This document shows, piece by piece, positions 1 to 8,522 of a DNA stretch of 64,000 nucleotides. The stretch comes from Pseudomonas sp. PDNC002 (lineage in GTDB: Bacteria; Pseudomonadota; Gammaproteobacteria; Pseudomonadales; Pseudomonadaceae), in contig NZ_CP070356.1 in NCBI RefSeq assembly GCF_016919445.1, forward strand, positions 627,501-691,500, given 5' to 3'. The number at the start of each line of letters is the position of its first letter. Within the stretch, counting starts at the first letter, position 1. Made by a program: the position numbers and the translations under genes. The notes under the pieces were generated by a model. It was given only the letters and a program-made list of their open reading frames with translations, had not been told where the DNA came from and did not search any database.

Positions 1-42
1 AGGGAACACGGTCACATCCCCGCAATATCCATCCCCAAAACC

Positions 43-176
43 TGTGGATAACACTGTGCACGGAACGGGGAAGGAACGTGCTACAGCCCAGAGCACGCGC
101 GGTCTGCGGGTTTGCTCGGTTTCTGTGCAGGAATTTGCGGGTTGCCCACATCGGCTGTGCGCCTGCCTGTGGATAA
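43..176 (+). promoter_or_regulatory. Two perfect DnaA-box 9-mers
   Basis: TGTGGATAA, the complement of the DnaA box TTATCCACA, occurs at 43-51 and 168-176. Bases 1-239 otherwise show no gene. Exact matches are seen; DnaA binding is inference, since no dnaA or dnaN gene is nearby and single boxes occur by chance. Confidence 0.4.
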
Positions 177-239
177 GCTTGGGGCAAGCCGCTGCGCTTC
201 ACGGCCCACGCGGGTTTGCGCGGGCCGTACAGAAAACGC

Positions 240-701
240 TCAATCCATGGCGAAGCCGTGCTGACGCCAGGCTTCATAAACAGTCACTGCGACGGTGTTG
301 GACAGGTTCAAGCTGCGGCAGCCGGGGCGCATCGGCAGGCGAACGCGCTGCTCCGGCGGCAGGGCGTCACGGATCTCCTCCGGCAAGCCACGGCTCTCCG
401 GGCCGAAGAGGAACGCGTCACCGCGCTCGTAGGCCACTTCATGGAACGGCTGCGAGCCCTTGGTGGTGAAGGCGAACAGGCGCGGCTGGCCGAGCTGTTC
501 CAGGCACTCCTCCAGGCTCGCGTAGCGCCGCACGCTGGCGTACTCGTGGTAATCCAGCCCGGCACGGCGCAGGCGCTTGTCATCCAGCTCGAACCCCAGC
601 GGCTCGATCAGGTGCAGGCTGGCGCCCGCATTGGCGCACAGCCTGATAATGTTGCCGGTATTAGGGGGAATTTCCGGTTGAAAAAGGATTACGTGGAACA
701 T
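240..701 (-). CDS. trmL: tRNA (cytidine/uridine-2'-O-)-methyltransferase TrmL
   Basis: SPOUT-superfamily 2'-O-methyltransferase of 153 residues, the usual TrmL length. TrmL methylates the wobble ribose of tRNA-Leu isoacceptors using SAM. The N-terminus MFHVILFQPEIPPNTGNIIR is typical, and the knot motifs FGPESRGLP (about 99-107) and LNLSNTVAV (131-139) form the SAM-binding trefoil. An upstream in-frame extension exists, but ATG at 701 has a GGAG-type ribosome site and gives the family N-terminus. It is divergent from the small membrane-protein gene at 754. Confidence 0.95.
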   Translation of the reverse strand: MFHVILFQPEIPPNTGNIIRLCANAGASLHLIEPLGFELDDKRLRRAGLDYHEYASVRRYASLEECLEQLGQPRLFAFTTKGSQPFHEVAYERGDAFLFGPESRGLPEEIRDALPPEQRVRLPMRPGCRSLNLSNTVAVTVYEAWRQHGFAMD

Positions 702-753
702 GCAGCGCTCCGAGCCTGAGAACGGCGGGCATTCTACCCCCGCGCAGGCGCAA

Positions 754-1152
754 ATGCGGCCCAGGCCATGGTTGAAGGTGATGGTTTCGCTGTGCGTTCT
801 GGGCCTGCTGGTCGGATTGATGCTCGGCCGCCTGGTGAACCCGCCGCGCGAAGGCCCACCGACGATACTGTCCGTCGAGCCGACGGAAAATGGCCTGGTT
901 GTCACGCTCGACGCCCAGCCGGCCGTGCGCGCCGGCCATCTTGAGGGGGCGCTGGCGGTACAGATCGAGGCCGTCGGCAAGGCGCAGCAAGGTCAGTTTC
1001 GGACCGGCGATGCACCGGTGCGCTGGAAGCTGGAACCTGCGGAGAAGGGAATGCAGCTGACGTTGCTGTCGACTCGCCGTCTGCAAGGCGCCTGGGACAG
1101 CGCCGAGGTCGAGGGCCGGTGGCGCCTGAGCGTCAGCGCGCGGCCCGAATAA
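754..1152 (+). CDS. Small membrane-anchored protein of unknown function
   Basis: A 132-residue protein with one N-terminal membrane segment (about residues 8-26, rich in L, V and G) and a hydrophilic, probably periplasmic remainder of mixed strand character that ends in a Trp-Arg-Leu-Ser stretch. No known domain is recognised. ATG 754 was chosen because it just precedes the membrane segment; ATG 781, preceded by AAGG, is an alternative. The gene is divergent from trmL, and the repeat cluster begins at its stop codon. Function unknown. Confidence 0.6.
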   Translation: MRPRPWLKVMVSLCVLGLLVGLMLGRLVNPPREGPPTILSVEPTENGLVVTLDAQPAVRAGHLEGALAVQIEAVGKAQQGQFRTGDAPVRWKLEPAEKGMQLTLLSTRRLQGAWDSAEVEGRWRLSVSARPE

Positions 1153-1437
1153 AAGCGGGGTTTTCCCGGCCTGCCTGGTCCGGGGCCCCGAAGCGGGAAG
1201 CGAAGCCTCCGGATGGAAGCTCGCAGGCATAAAAGAGGGGTTTACCCGGCCTGCCTGTACCAGGACCCCTAACGGGTGCGAGGAGCGCCTGGGCGCGCCT
1301 GCGGCATAAAAGGGGGGCTTACCCGGCCTGCCTGTACCAGGACCCCCGAACCGGTTGCGACGACCGCTGCTTCGAACGGCTCGCTCGCGAGGTGTAAAAG
1401 AGGGGTTCCCCAGCCTGCCTGTACCGAGGCCCCTGAA
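1149..1437 (+). repeat. Four-copy structured intergenic repeat
   Basis: Four copies of a unit of about 43 bp start near 1149, 1229, 1306 and 1393. Each reads roughly TAAAAGAGGGG, then TTTACCCGGCCTGCCTGTACC, then an AGGxCCCC tail; the long middle is quoted here as 20 bases plus context. GGGG at the front can pair with CCCC at the back, and CCTG with CAGG inside, so each unit could fold as a nested hairpin. Linkers of about 33-45 bp are unrelated to each other. No protein is credible here. Confidence 0.75.
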
Positions 1438-1823
1438 ATCGCTGTTACCAGGGGCATTGCAGAGGGCGTGCCAAGATCAGCCCGGGGCCGTCCACACGGA
1501 GTCGGGCAAGGCCCAGAGAATCTCTACAGACCTTGCAGTACGCAGCTTTCAGCGATATTCAGTCGGCGCATCAGAGGCACTGAGGCCCCCATTCCCCGGC
1601 CATTTCGCAGCTTGCCGAGGGCCGCCCAGCCTGCGCCCTGCTAGTGCGCACGCACCAAACTTGAACGTCTGCACACCGATCTTCCCCTGCGAAGAGCCGC
1701 ACCGCTTACCCACAGCACTCCTGAGTAAACAGCGGAACCGTCTGTGGATAACGACGCGAAACCAGGCGGGCATGGCTCGCTCGAAACTGTTCAAATTTCG
1801 ACCAGAAAGAATCGCAGGCAAAG
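1438..1823. other. Non-coding stretch before secB terminator
   Basis: About 390 bp between the repeat cluster and the secB terminator. Open frames are short and lack ribosome sites or family resemblance. The only notable site is a perfect DnaA-box 9-mer (TGTGGATAA) at 1743-1751. Confidence 0.6.
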
Positions 1824-1850
1824 AAAAAGGCGCCCGAAGGCGCCTTTTTT
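1824..1850 (-). terminator. Rho-independent terminator of the secB operon
   Basis: On the minus strand AGGCGCC-TTCG-GGCGCCT followed by TTTTC: a 7-bp GC stem with a UUCG loop and U tract, 13 bp after the secB stop. It has A/T runs on both sides and may work in both directions. Confidence 0.85.
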
Positions 1851-1863
1851 CCAACCGCCGCGA

Positions 1864-2346
1864 TCACTGGACCGACGGAATCTCGCCGGAAGACTGCATG
1901 CGGGCGATTTCCTGCGCGTACAGCGCATCGAAGTTCACCGGCGACAGCATCAGCGCCGGGAACGAGCCGCGAACGACCAGGCTGTCCAGGGTTTCGCGCG
2001 CGTAGGGGAAGAGGATATTCGGGCAGAACGCGCCCAGGGTGTGGCTCATGCTGGAAGCGTCCAGGCCCTTGATCAGGAAGATACCGGCCTGCTGCACTTC
2101 AGCGATGAAAGCGGTTTCGGTGCCGTTCTTCACGGTGACCGATACGGTCAGGACCACCTCGTGGAAGTCGCCATCGAGCTGCTTCTGACGGGTATTGAGG
2201 TCCATGGAAATGTTCGGCTGCCACTCCTGGCGGAAGATTTCCGGGGCCTTGGGCGCCTCGAAGGAGAGGTCACGCACATAGATGCGCTGCAGCGAGAATT
2301 GCGGGTTGTTGTCTTGTTCGGCTGCGCCGGTGGCTTGTTCAGTCAT
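1864..2346 (-). CDS. secB: Protein-export chaperone SecB
   Basis: Cytosolic tetrameric chaperone that holds preproteins unfolded and passes them to SecA. At 160 residues the length is normal. The family strands around [17 protein letters not shown] and the conserved [19 protein letters not shown] segment, which forms the helical tetramer interface, are present, with an acidic/polar N-terminus. It is the last gene of a minus-strand run rhodanese-grxC-secB, the standard proteobacterial order, and is followed by a strong terminator. Confidence 0.97.
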   Translation of the reverse strand: MTEQATGAAEQDNNPQFSLQRIYVRDLSFEAPKAPEIFRQEWQPNISMDLNTRQKQLDGDFHEVVLTVSVTVKNGTETAFIAEVQQAGIFLIKGLDASSMSHTLGAFCPNILFPYARETLDSLVVRGSFPALMLSPVNFDALYAQEIARMQSSGEIPSVQ

Positions 2347-2383
2347 TTTGGAACCTTCTTGTGCATCGTTTCAGAATGAGGGA

Positions 2384-2638
2384 TCACGCCGTGAGCAGCG
2401 TATCCAGCTTGCCCGCGCGTTCCAGCGCGTAAAGATCATCGCAGCCGCCGACATGGGTTCCATCGATCCAGATCTGCGGCACCGAGGTACGGCCGGCCTT
2501 GTGGGCCATTTCAGCGCGGACGCCAGGTTTGCCGTCCACCGAGATTTCCTCATAGGCGACACCCTTCTTGTCCAGCAGGGCCTTGGCGCGGATGCAATAA
2601 GGGCACCACGCGCTGGTGTAGATCAAGATCGACGGCAT
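2384..2638 (-). CDS. grxC: Glutaredoxin 3
   Basis: An 84-residue dithiol glutaredoxin that reduces disulfides and glutathionylated proteins using glutathione. The active site CPYC is at residues 12-15, the cis-proline motif TSVP at 51-54 and the glutathione-binding GG-CDD at 64-68. Length is typical for GrxC. One base separates it from the upstream rhodanese stop, so the two are co-transcribed. Confidence 0.96.
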   Translation of the reverse strand: MPSILIYTSAWCPYCIRAKALLDKKGVAYEEISVDGKPGVRAEMAHKAGRTSVPQIWIDGTHVGGCDDLYALERAGKLDTLLTA

Positions 2639-2639
2639 C

Positions 2640-3062
2640 TCACTTCACCAGGGGCAGGTTGTCGCCACGCCAGCTGCCGATACCACCGGAGAGCTTGGCG
2701 GCGGTAAAGCCGGCTTTCTGCAGCACGCTGCACCAGGTACCGGAGTGCTGGCCCATGCCGTCGACCACGATGATGGTCTTGGCCTTGTGCTTTTCCAGCT
2801 CGGCGAGGCGGGCGTTCAGTTTGTCCGCCGGGATGTTCAGCGCGTCGACGATATGGCCGGCGGAGAACTCCTTGGTCGGGCGGATATCCAGCACCACCGC
2901 CTGATCGGCGTTGACCATGGCGGTCAGCTCGCGGGTGGACAGCGCACGGCCGCCCTTGCGCATTTCATGCAGGGCCAGCAGGACCAGCAGGACGACCAGT
3001 GCCCCCACCAGCAGGTAGTGGTTGGTGGCGAATTCGATCAGACGCGGAATAAACGAAGGCAT
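2640..3062 (-). CDS. Membrane-anchored rhodanese-like protein with altered active site
   Basis: A 140-residue YibN-type protein: one membrane segment at about 17-32 and a cytosolic rhodanese domain from about 45 (VVLDIRPTKEFSAGHIVDALNIP). The active-site loop, normally V-V-C-x-x-G, reads VVDGMGQHSG at 99-108, so the persulfide cysteine is replaced by Asp101; the only Cys (111) falls ten residues later. Sulfurtransferase activity is therefore doubtful, and a redox or scaffolding role beside GrxC and SecB is possible. ATG 3062 fits the family N-terminus; longer in-frame starts lack support. Confidence 0.85.
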   Translation of the reverse strand: MPSFIPRLIEFATNHYLLVGALVVLLVLLALHEMRKGGRALSTRELTAMVNADQAVVLDIRPTKEFSAGHIVDALNIPADKLNARLAELEKHKAKTIIVVDGMGQHSGTWCSVLQKAGFTAAKLSGGIGSWRGDNLPLVK

Positions 3063-3208
3063 GGCACAGGACATCCAGACGTAAAAATGCCGGCCAGTAT
3101 ACACGCGCGTATCTGACGGCTGAACCCTACGGATCATGGCGTCTGTCGGCACCAAAAGGTAAAATGTGTGTCCTTTTCTGACCCCTATTCTCGGAAAGAG
3201 CCGTACCT

Positions 3209-4744
3209 ATGACTGCAACGCCCAAACCGCTGGTCCTGATCATTCTGGACGGCTTCGGCCATAGCGATAGCCCCGAATTCAACGCCATCTATGCCGCGAA
3301 GAAGCCCAACTGGGACCGTCTGCTGGCCAGCCAGCCCAACGGCTTGATCTCCGGCTCCGGCATGGATGTCGGCCTGCCCGATGGCCAGATGGGCAACTCC
3401 GAGGTCGGCCACATGAACCTGGGCGCGGGTCGTGTCGTCTACCAGGACTTCACCCGCGTGACCAAAGCGATCCGCGACGGCGACTTCTTCCAGAACCCGG
3501 TGCTGACCGGCGCTGTGGACAAGGCCGCAGGCGCCGGCAAGGCCGTGCACATCCTCGGCCTGCTCTCCGACGGCGGGGTACACAGCCACCAGGACCACCT
3601 GATCGCCATGGCCGAACTGGCCGCCCAGCGCGGCGCAGAGAAAATCTACCTGCACGCCTTCCTCGACGGCCGCGACACGCCGCCCAAGAGCGCCGAGCCG
3701 TCGCTCAAGCTACTGGACGACGCCTTCGCCCGCATCGGCAAGGGCCGCACCGCCAGCATCATTGGCCGCTACTTCGCCATGGACCGCGACAACCGCTGGG
3801 ACCGCGTCGAAGCCGCCTACAACCTGATCACCGACGGCACCGCCGAGTACGCCGCCGACACCGCCGTGGCTGCGCTGAATGCCGCCTACGAACGCGGTGA
3901 GAGCGACGAATTCGTCAAGGCCACCCGTATCGGCGAGCAGGTACGCGTGGAAGACGGCGACGCCGTGGTCTTCATGAACTTCCGCGCCGACCGCGCCCGC
4001 GAGCTGTCGCGTGCCTTCGTCGAGCCGGGCTTCAAGGAATTCCCGCGCCAGCGCGAGCTGCACCTGGCCGAGTACGTGATGCTGACCCAGTACGCGGCGA
4101 GCATCCCGGCACCCAGCGCGTTCAAGCCCGAATCCCTGGACAACGTCCTGGGCGAATACCTGGCGAAGAATGGCAAGACCCAGCTGCGCATTGCCGAGAC
4201 CGAGAAGTACGCCCACGTGACCTTCTTCTTCTCCGGCGGCCGCGAAGAGCCCTTCGAAGGCGAAGAGCGCATCCTCATTCCGTCGCCCAAGGTCGCCACC
4301 TATGACCTGCAGCCGGAAATGAGCGCGCCGGAAGTCACCGACAAGATCGTCGACGCCATCGAGAACCAGCGTTTCGACGTGATCATCGTCAACTACGCCA
4401 ACGGCGACATGGTCGGCCACACCGGGGTGTTCGAGGCCGCGGTGAAAGCCGTCGAGTGCCTGGATACCTGCGTTGGTCGGATAGTCGAGGCACTGGACAA
4501 GGTCGGTGGCGAAGCCCTGATCACCGCTGACCACGGCAACGTCGAGCAGATGGAAGACGCCATGACCGGCCAGGCGCACACCGCGCATACCTGTGAGCCG
4601 GTACCGTTCGTCTATGTCGGCAAGCGCAAACTGAACATCCGCGAGGGTGGCGTGCTGGCCGACGTGGCTCCGACCCTGCTGAATCTGATGGGTCTGGAAC
4701 AGCCCAAAGAGATGACCGGCAAATCCATCGTGACCCTGCTGTAA
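3209..4744 (+). CDS. gpmI: 2,3-bisphosphoglycerate-independent phosphoglycerate mutase
   Basis: Manganese-dependent alkaline-phosphatase-superfamily enzyme that interconverts 3- and 2-phosphoglycerate in glycolysis and gluconeogenesis. It has the full length of 511 residues. Metal ligand Asp14 lies in ILDGFG, the phosphoserine nucleophile Ser64 in [11 protein letters not shown], and C-terminal metal ligands in ITADHGN and the following TAHT stretch. Ribosome site GGAAAGAG precedes ATG 3209. It is divergent from the rhodanese-secB operon and ends in a strong terminator. Confidence 0.97.
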   Translation: MTATPKPLVLIILDGFGHSDSPEFNAIYAAKKPNWDRLLASQPNGLISGSGMDVGLPDGQMGNSEVGHMNLGAGRVVYQDFTRVTKAIRDGDFFQNPVLTGAVDKAAGAGKAVHILGLLSDGGVHSHQDHLIAMAELAAQRGAEKIYLHAFLDGRDTPPKSAEPSLKLLDDAFARIGKGRTASIIGRYFAMDRDNRWDRVEAAYNLITDGTAEYAADTAVAALNAAYERGESDEFVKATRIGEQVRVEDGDAVVFMNFRADRARELSRAFVEPGFKEFPRQRELHLAEYVMLTQYAASIPAPSAFKPESLDNVLGEYLAKNGKTQLRIAETEKYAHVTFFFSGGREEPFEGEERILIPSPKVATYDLQPEMSAPEVTDKIVDAIENQRFDVIIVNYANGDMVGHTGVFEAAVKAVECLDTCVGRIVEALDKVGGEALITADHGNVEQMEDAMTGQAHTAHTCEPVPFVYVGKRKLNIREGGVLADVAPTLLNLMGLEQPKEMTGKSIVTLL

Positions 4745-4807
4745 GGCGACGCCCTTCGGCAAACGAGTGTGCGGGATCGTGACCTGGCTCCCGCCGGCCA
4801 GAGGAAA

Positions 4808-4841
4808 CGCCCCGAGCCATGCGGCTCGGGGCGTTTTTTTT
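4808..4841 (+). terminator. Rho-independent terminator after gpmI
   Basis: CGCCCCGAGCC-ATGC-GGCTCGGGGCG followed by eight T: an 11-bp perfect stem, tetraloop and U tract, 63 bp after the gpmI stop. Confidence 0.93.
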
Positions 4842-4894
4842 AGTGGCCGCCACGGGCATACTAGGCCGTCCGAACTTCAGGTTCCCGCCGCCCA

Positions 4895-6187
4895 ATGCCT
4901 CGCGCCCTCCTCCCGCTGCTGCTGATCTGCCTCCTGGGCCCGCTCTCGGCCGTCGCCGACGAACGTGCCGACACCCAGCGACAGCTGGAGCAGACGCAGA
5001 AAGACATCAATGAGCTGAAGAAGAATCTGCAGAACATCCAGGACGAAAAGTCCGGGGTGCAGAAGCAGCTCAAGTCCACCGAAACCCAGATGGGCGACCT
5101 GGAAAAGCAGATCAAGCAGATCCAGGACGAGATGAAGAAGAACGAGGAAGAGCTCCAGCGCCTCGATTCGGAGAAAAAAAAACTCCAGGGCGCGCGCCTT
5201 GAGCAACAGCGCCTGATCGCCATCCAGGCCCGCGCTGCCTACCAGAGCGGCCGCGAGGAGTACCTCAAGCTCCTGTTGAACCAGGAGCATCCCGAGAAAT
5301 TCAGCCGCACCCTCACCTACTACGACTACATCAACAAGGCGCGCCTGGAGCAGCTCTCCGCGTTCAACGAAACGCTGCGCCAGTTAAGCAATGTCGAGCA
5401 GGAAATCACCTCGCAGAAGGATGAGCAGGTCGCCCAGCAGAGCGCGCTCGAAGGCCGTCGCCAGGAACTGGCCGACGCCCGCAAGGCGCGCCAGGAAACC
5501 CTGGCCAAGCTCAACAGCGACCTGAAGGACAGCAGCAGCAAGCTCAAGAACCGCGAGCAGAGCCAGGAAGACCTGAACAAGGTCCTCAAGACCATCGAGG
5601 AAACCCTCGCTCGCCAGGCCCGCGAAGCCGAGGAAGCGCGCCAGCGTGCCTTGGCCGCCGAGCGCGAGCGAGTGAAACGCGAGCGCGAACTGGCAGAGCG
5701 CGGCGAAAAACCAGACACCCCCGCCAAGCCTCGCACTGACTACAGCGGTCCGCTGGTCTCCAGCGGCACGGGCTTCGGCGGTGCGTTCGGTGCCGCCAAG
5801 GGCAAGCTGCCCTGGCCGGTGGATGGCCGCGTGCTGGCGCGCTTCGGCAGCCCGCGCGGCGACGATCCCCGCGCTACCTGGGACGGCGTGCTGATCGGTG
5901 CCTCCGCTGGCAGCACGGTGCGTGCCGTGCACGGCGGCCGTGTGGTGTTCGCCGACTGGCTGCGCGGCGCCGGCCTACTGGTCATTCTCGACCACGGTGG
6001 TGGCTACCTCAGCCTTTATGGGCATAATCAAAGTCTTCTGAAGGACGCCGGCGATACCGTCAAAGCGGGCGATCCCATTGCAACCGTGGGAGCCAGCGGG
6101 GGTCAGAGTACTCCAGCGGTGTATTTTGCCATCCGCCATCAGGGCCGCCCGGCGGACCCTTCGACCTGGTGTCGCACGCAGGGATAA
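4895..6187 (+). CDS. envC: Murein hydrolase activator EnvC
   Basis: Periplasmic activator of septal amidases (AmiA/AmiB types) acting with FtsEX. It has a signal peptide (cleavage near residue 21, SAVA-DE), a long coiled coil at about 23-270 that is dense in Glu, Lys, Gln and Arg, and a C-terminal LytM fold at about 300-428 (HGGRVVFADWLRGAG, SLYGHNQ). The catalytic zinc ligands of true M23 peptidases are degenerate: the HxxxD region reads ATWDGVLIG and the HxH region VYFAIRH. That is how EnvC activates amidases without cutting. It begins the run envC-ctpA-deacetylase. Confidence 0.93.
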   Translation: MPRALLPLLLICLLGPLSAVADERADTQRQLEQTQKDINELKKNLQNIQDEKSGVQKQLKSTETQMGDLEKQIKQIQDEMKKNEEELQRLDSEKKKLQGARLEQQRLIAIQARAAYQSGREEYLKLLLNQEHPEKFSRTLTYYDYINKARLEQLSAFNETLRQLSNVEQEITSQKDEQVAQQSALEGRRQELADARKARQETLAKLNSDLKDSSSKLKNREQSQEDLNKVLKTIEETLARQAREAEEARQRALAAERERVKRERELAERGEKPDTPAKPRTDYSGPLVSSGTGFGGAFGAAKGKLPWPVDGRVLARFGSPRGDDPRATWDGVLIGASAGSTVRAVHGGRVVFADWLRGAGLLVILDHGGGYLSLYGHNQSLLKDAGDTVKAGDPIATVGASGGQSTPAVYFAIRHQGRPADPSTWCRTQG

Positions 6188-6214
6188 GCGGCGAACACGC
6201 ATTAGGAGCCAAAC

Positions 6215-7525
6215 ATGTCGCAAGCTTTCCGTCTCACCACCCTGGCCTTGGCCCTGCTGCTCGGCGCCGGTGCGGTACAAGCCGCCGACGCCCCGGCTGC
6301 GGCCCCCGCGGCCAACGGCAAGGAGGCTCCGCTGCCGCTCGATGAGCTGCGCACCTTCGCCGAGGTGCTCGACCGGGTGAAAGCCGCCTACGTCGAGCCG
6401 GTGGACGACAAGACGCTGCTGGAGAACGCCATCAAGGGCATGCTCAGCAACCTCGATCCGCACTCGGCCTATCTCGGCCCGGAAGAGTTCGCCGAGCTGC
6501 AGGAAAGCACCAGCGGCGAGTTCGGCGGCCTGGGCATCGAGGTCGGCAGCGAGGATGGCTTCGTCAAGGTGATTTCGCCGATCGACGACACCCCCGCGGC
6601 CAACGCCGGCATCCAGCCGGGCGACCTGATCGTCAAGATCGACGGCAAGCCCACCAAGGGCCAGTCGATGAACGAAGCGGTGGACAGCATGCGCGGCAAG
6701 GCCGGCTCGCCGATCACCCTGACCATCGTGCGCGGCGGCGGCAAGCCGTTCGACGTCACCCTCAAGCGCGCCATCATCAAGGTGAAGAGCGTGAAGAGCC
6801 AGATGCTCGAACCGGGCTATGGCTACCTGCGCATCACTCAGTTCCAGGTCAACACCGGCGAGGAAACCGTCAAGGCGCTGGCCAAGCTGCGCAATGACAA
6901 CAAGGGCAAGCTCAAGGGCCTGGTGCTGGACCTGCGCAACAACCCCGGCGGCGTGCTGCAGTCGGCGGTGGAAGTGGCCGACGCCTTCCTCACCAAGGGG
7001 CTGATCGTCTACACCAAGGGGCGCATCCCGAACTCCGAGCTGCGCTTCTCCGCCGATCCGGCAGACCCGAGCGACGGCGTCCCACTGGTGGTACTGATCA
7101 ACGGTGGCAGCGCCTCGGCAGCGGAAATCGTCGCCGGCGCCCTGCAGGACCAGAAGCGCGCGATCCTCATGGGCACCGACAGCTTCGGCAAAGGCTCGGT
7201 ACAGACCGTGCTGCCGCTGAACAACGACCGCGCCCTGAAGCTCACCACCGCGCTGTACTACACCCCCAACGGCCGCTCGATCCAGGCCCAGGGCATCACG
7301 CCGGACATCGAGGTGGAACGCGCCAAGGTAACCCGCGAGCAGAGCGAGTTCGACGGCTTCAAGGAAGCCGACCTGCAGGGCCACCTGGCCAATGGCAACG
7401 GTGGCAAGGACCGTCCGACCACGTCCGGCAAGCCTCCGGTGGATCGCCCGCAGGATGGCGACTACCAGCTCAGCCAAGCCCTCAGCCTGCTGAAAGGACT
7501 CAGCGTCAGCCGCGGCAACAACTGA
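6215..7525 (+). CDS. ctpA: C-terminal processing peptidase CtpA (S41)
   Basis: Periplasmic serine protease. In P. aeruginosa CtpA works with the lipoprotein LbcA to degrade peptidoglycan cross-link hydrolases (family knowledge). Signal peptide 1-23, PDZ domain about 95-180, and a Ser/Lys dyad at Ser301 in GGSASAAEI and Lys326 in SFGKGSVQT, a spacing of 25 as expected. Length 436 is normal. It sits 27 bp after envC and 3 bp before the deacetylase-like gene, so all three cell-wall genes are probably one transcript. Confidence 0.95.
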   Translation: MSQAFRLTTLALALLLGAGAVQAADAPAAAPAANGKEAPLPLDELRTFAEVLDRVKAAYVEPVDDKTLLENAIKGMLSNLDPHSAYLGPEEFAELQESTSGEFGGLGIEVGSEDGFVKVISPIDDTPAANAGIQPGDLIVKIDGKPTKGQSMNEAVDSMRGKAGSPITLTIVRGGGKPFDVTLKRAIIKVKSVKSQMLEPGYGYLRITQFQVNTGEETVKALAKLRNDNKGKLKGLVLDLRNNPGGVLQSAVEVADAFLTKGLIVYTKGRIPNSELRFSADPADPSDGVPLVVLINGGSASAAEIVAGALQDQKRAILMGTDSFGKGSVQTVLPLNNDRALKLTTALYYTPNGRSIQAQGITPDIEVERAKVTREQSEFDGFKEADLQGHLANGNGGKDRPTTSGKPPVDRPQDGDYQLSQALSLLKGLSVSRGNN

Positions 7526-7528
7526 CCG

Positions 7529-8311
7529 ATGCGCCTGGCCCGGCTGCTGCTGAGCCTAGGCCTGGGCGCGCTGCTGTGCCTGCCGGTGGCCGCCGCGCCC
7601 CGGCCGGACGGCAGCAAGCCGCTGGTCAGCATCGTCATCGACGACCTCGGGCAGAACCTGGCGCGCGACCGCCAGGTCCTCGACATCTCCCCCGCCATCG
7701 CCGTGGCGATCATCCCCGACACACCCCATGCCGCCGAACTGGCCCGCGAAGCGCATCAGCGCGGGCGCACCGTGATGCTGCACATGCCCATGGACCCGGC
7801 CGGCGGTGACTACGCCTGGAGCCCGGAGCTGACCCAGGAAGAGCGAGCCCGGCGCCTGGACGCCGCGCTGGCGAAAGTCCCGTATGTACAGGGTGTGAAC
7901 AACCACGAAGGCAGCCGCATGACCGCCGACCGCCCGGCCATGGCCTGGCTGGCTGCGGAGCTTCAGCGGCGCCACCTGTTCCTGCTCGACAGCCGTACCA
8001 GCGCCGCTACGGTGGCGGCCGCCGAGGCGCAGAAGATCGGGTTGGCCAGCCTGTCGCGGGACGTATTCCTCGATGACGACCCGAGCGAAGCGGCGGTGAT
8101 GGAGCAGATGCAGCGCGGCCTGCAACTGGCGCGCAAACAAGGAACCGTGGTGATGATCGGCCACCCGAAGCCGGCGACGCTGGCGGTGCTCAAGCGCGTG
8201 CTGCCGACGCTGAAAGCCCAGGGCTTCGAGCTGGTGAAACCGCCGTTGATGATCGCCGAGCGCGGCAACCGCGCCATGGCGGGGCATGGGCGGGATGGGA
8301 TTTACCGCTGA
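7529..8311 (+). CDS. Divergent polysaccharide deacetylase family protein
   Basis: A 260-residue exported protein of the divergent polysaccharide deacetylase family (PF04748, YibQ-like). Signal peptide about 1-22. The NodB-like fold shows VSIVIDDLGQN (metal-binding Asp pair), VMLHMPMDP and GVNNHEGSRMT. The substrate of the family is not settled; its fixed position after envC and ctpA suggests cell-wall work. It begins 3 bp after ctpA and is translationally close-coupled. Confidence 0.88.
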   Translation: MRLARLLLSLGLGALLCLPVAAAPRPDGSKPLVSIVIDDLGQNLARDRQVLDISPAIAVAIIPDTPHAAELAREAHQRGRTVMLHMPMDPAGGDYAWSPELTQEERARRLDAALAKVPYVQGVNNHEGSRMTADRPAMAWLAAELQRRHLFLLDSRTSAATVAAAEAQKIGLASLSRDVFLDDDPSEAAVMEQMQRGLQLARKQGTVVMIGHPKPATLAVLKRVLPTLKAQGFELVKPPLMIAERGNRAMAGHGRDGIYR

Positions 8312-8350
8312 CTTTCCCGGCGAGCACTGCACCCGCCAAGCGCACGGATA

Positions 8351-8463
8351 GCTCCCTCTCCCTTCGGAGCGGGGCGCGCAGCCAGGGTTGGGGAGAGGGG
8401 CTTTCAGGCAACTCCGGCGCGAAGCCTCCCTCTCCCCCCGCTCTCTCCCTGAAGGGAGAGGGG
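8351..8463. repeat. Intergenic inverted-repeat element (CCCTCTCCC / GGGAGAGGG)
   Basis: CTCCCTCTCCCTTCGG at 8351 and CTGAAGGGAGAGGG near 8450 are inverted, with a second nested pair (GGGGAGAGGGGC and CCTCCCTCTCC) between. The block fills the gap between convergent genes. Elements of this look are dispersed in many proteobacterial genomes; here it may also end transcription of both neighbours. Confidence 0.6.
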
Positions 8464-8522
8464 GCCGACTGAGCGGACCGCAGCCAAATCTTCAGCCGGT
8501 CATTCCGCACATCCGTCCCTGC

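Noticed and set aside
1149..1437. Possible CRISPR array at the four repeats
   Set aside because: Repeat unit of about 43 bp with nested stems, diverging copies, irregular spacers and no cas genes nearby.
1276..2005. Open frames over the repeats and the region before secB
   Set aside because: Translate the repeats into Pro/Arg-rich sequence without start signals or homology.
5975..7477. 500-codon open frame antisense to envC/ctpA
   Set aside because: Spans two real genes on the other strand and has typical shadow composition.
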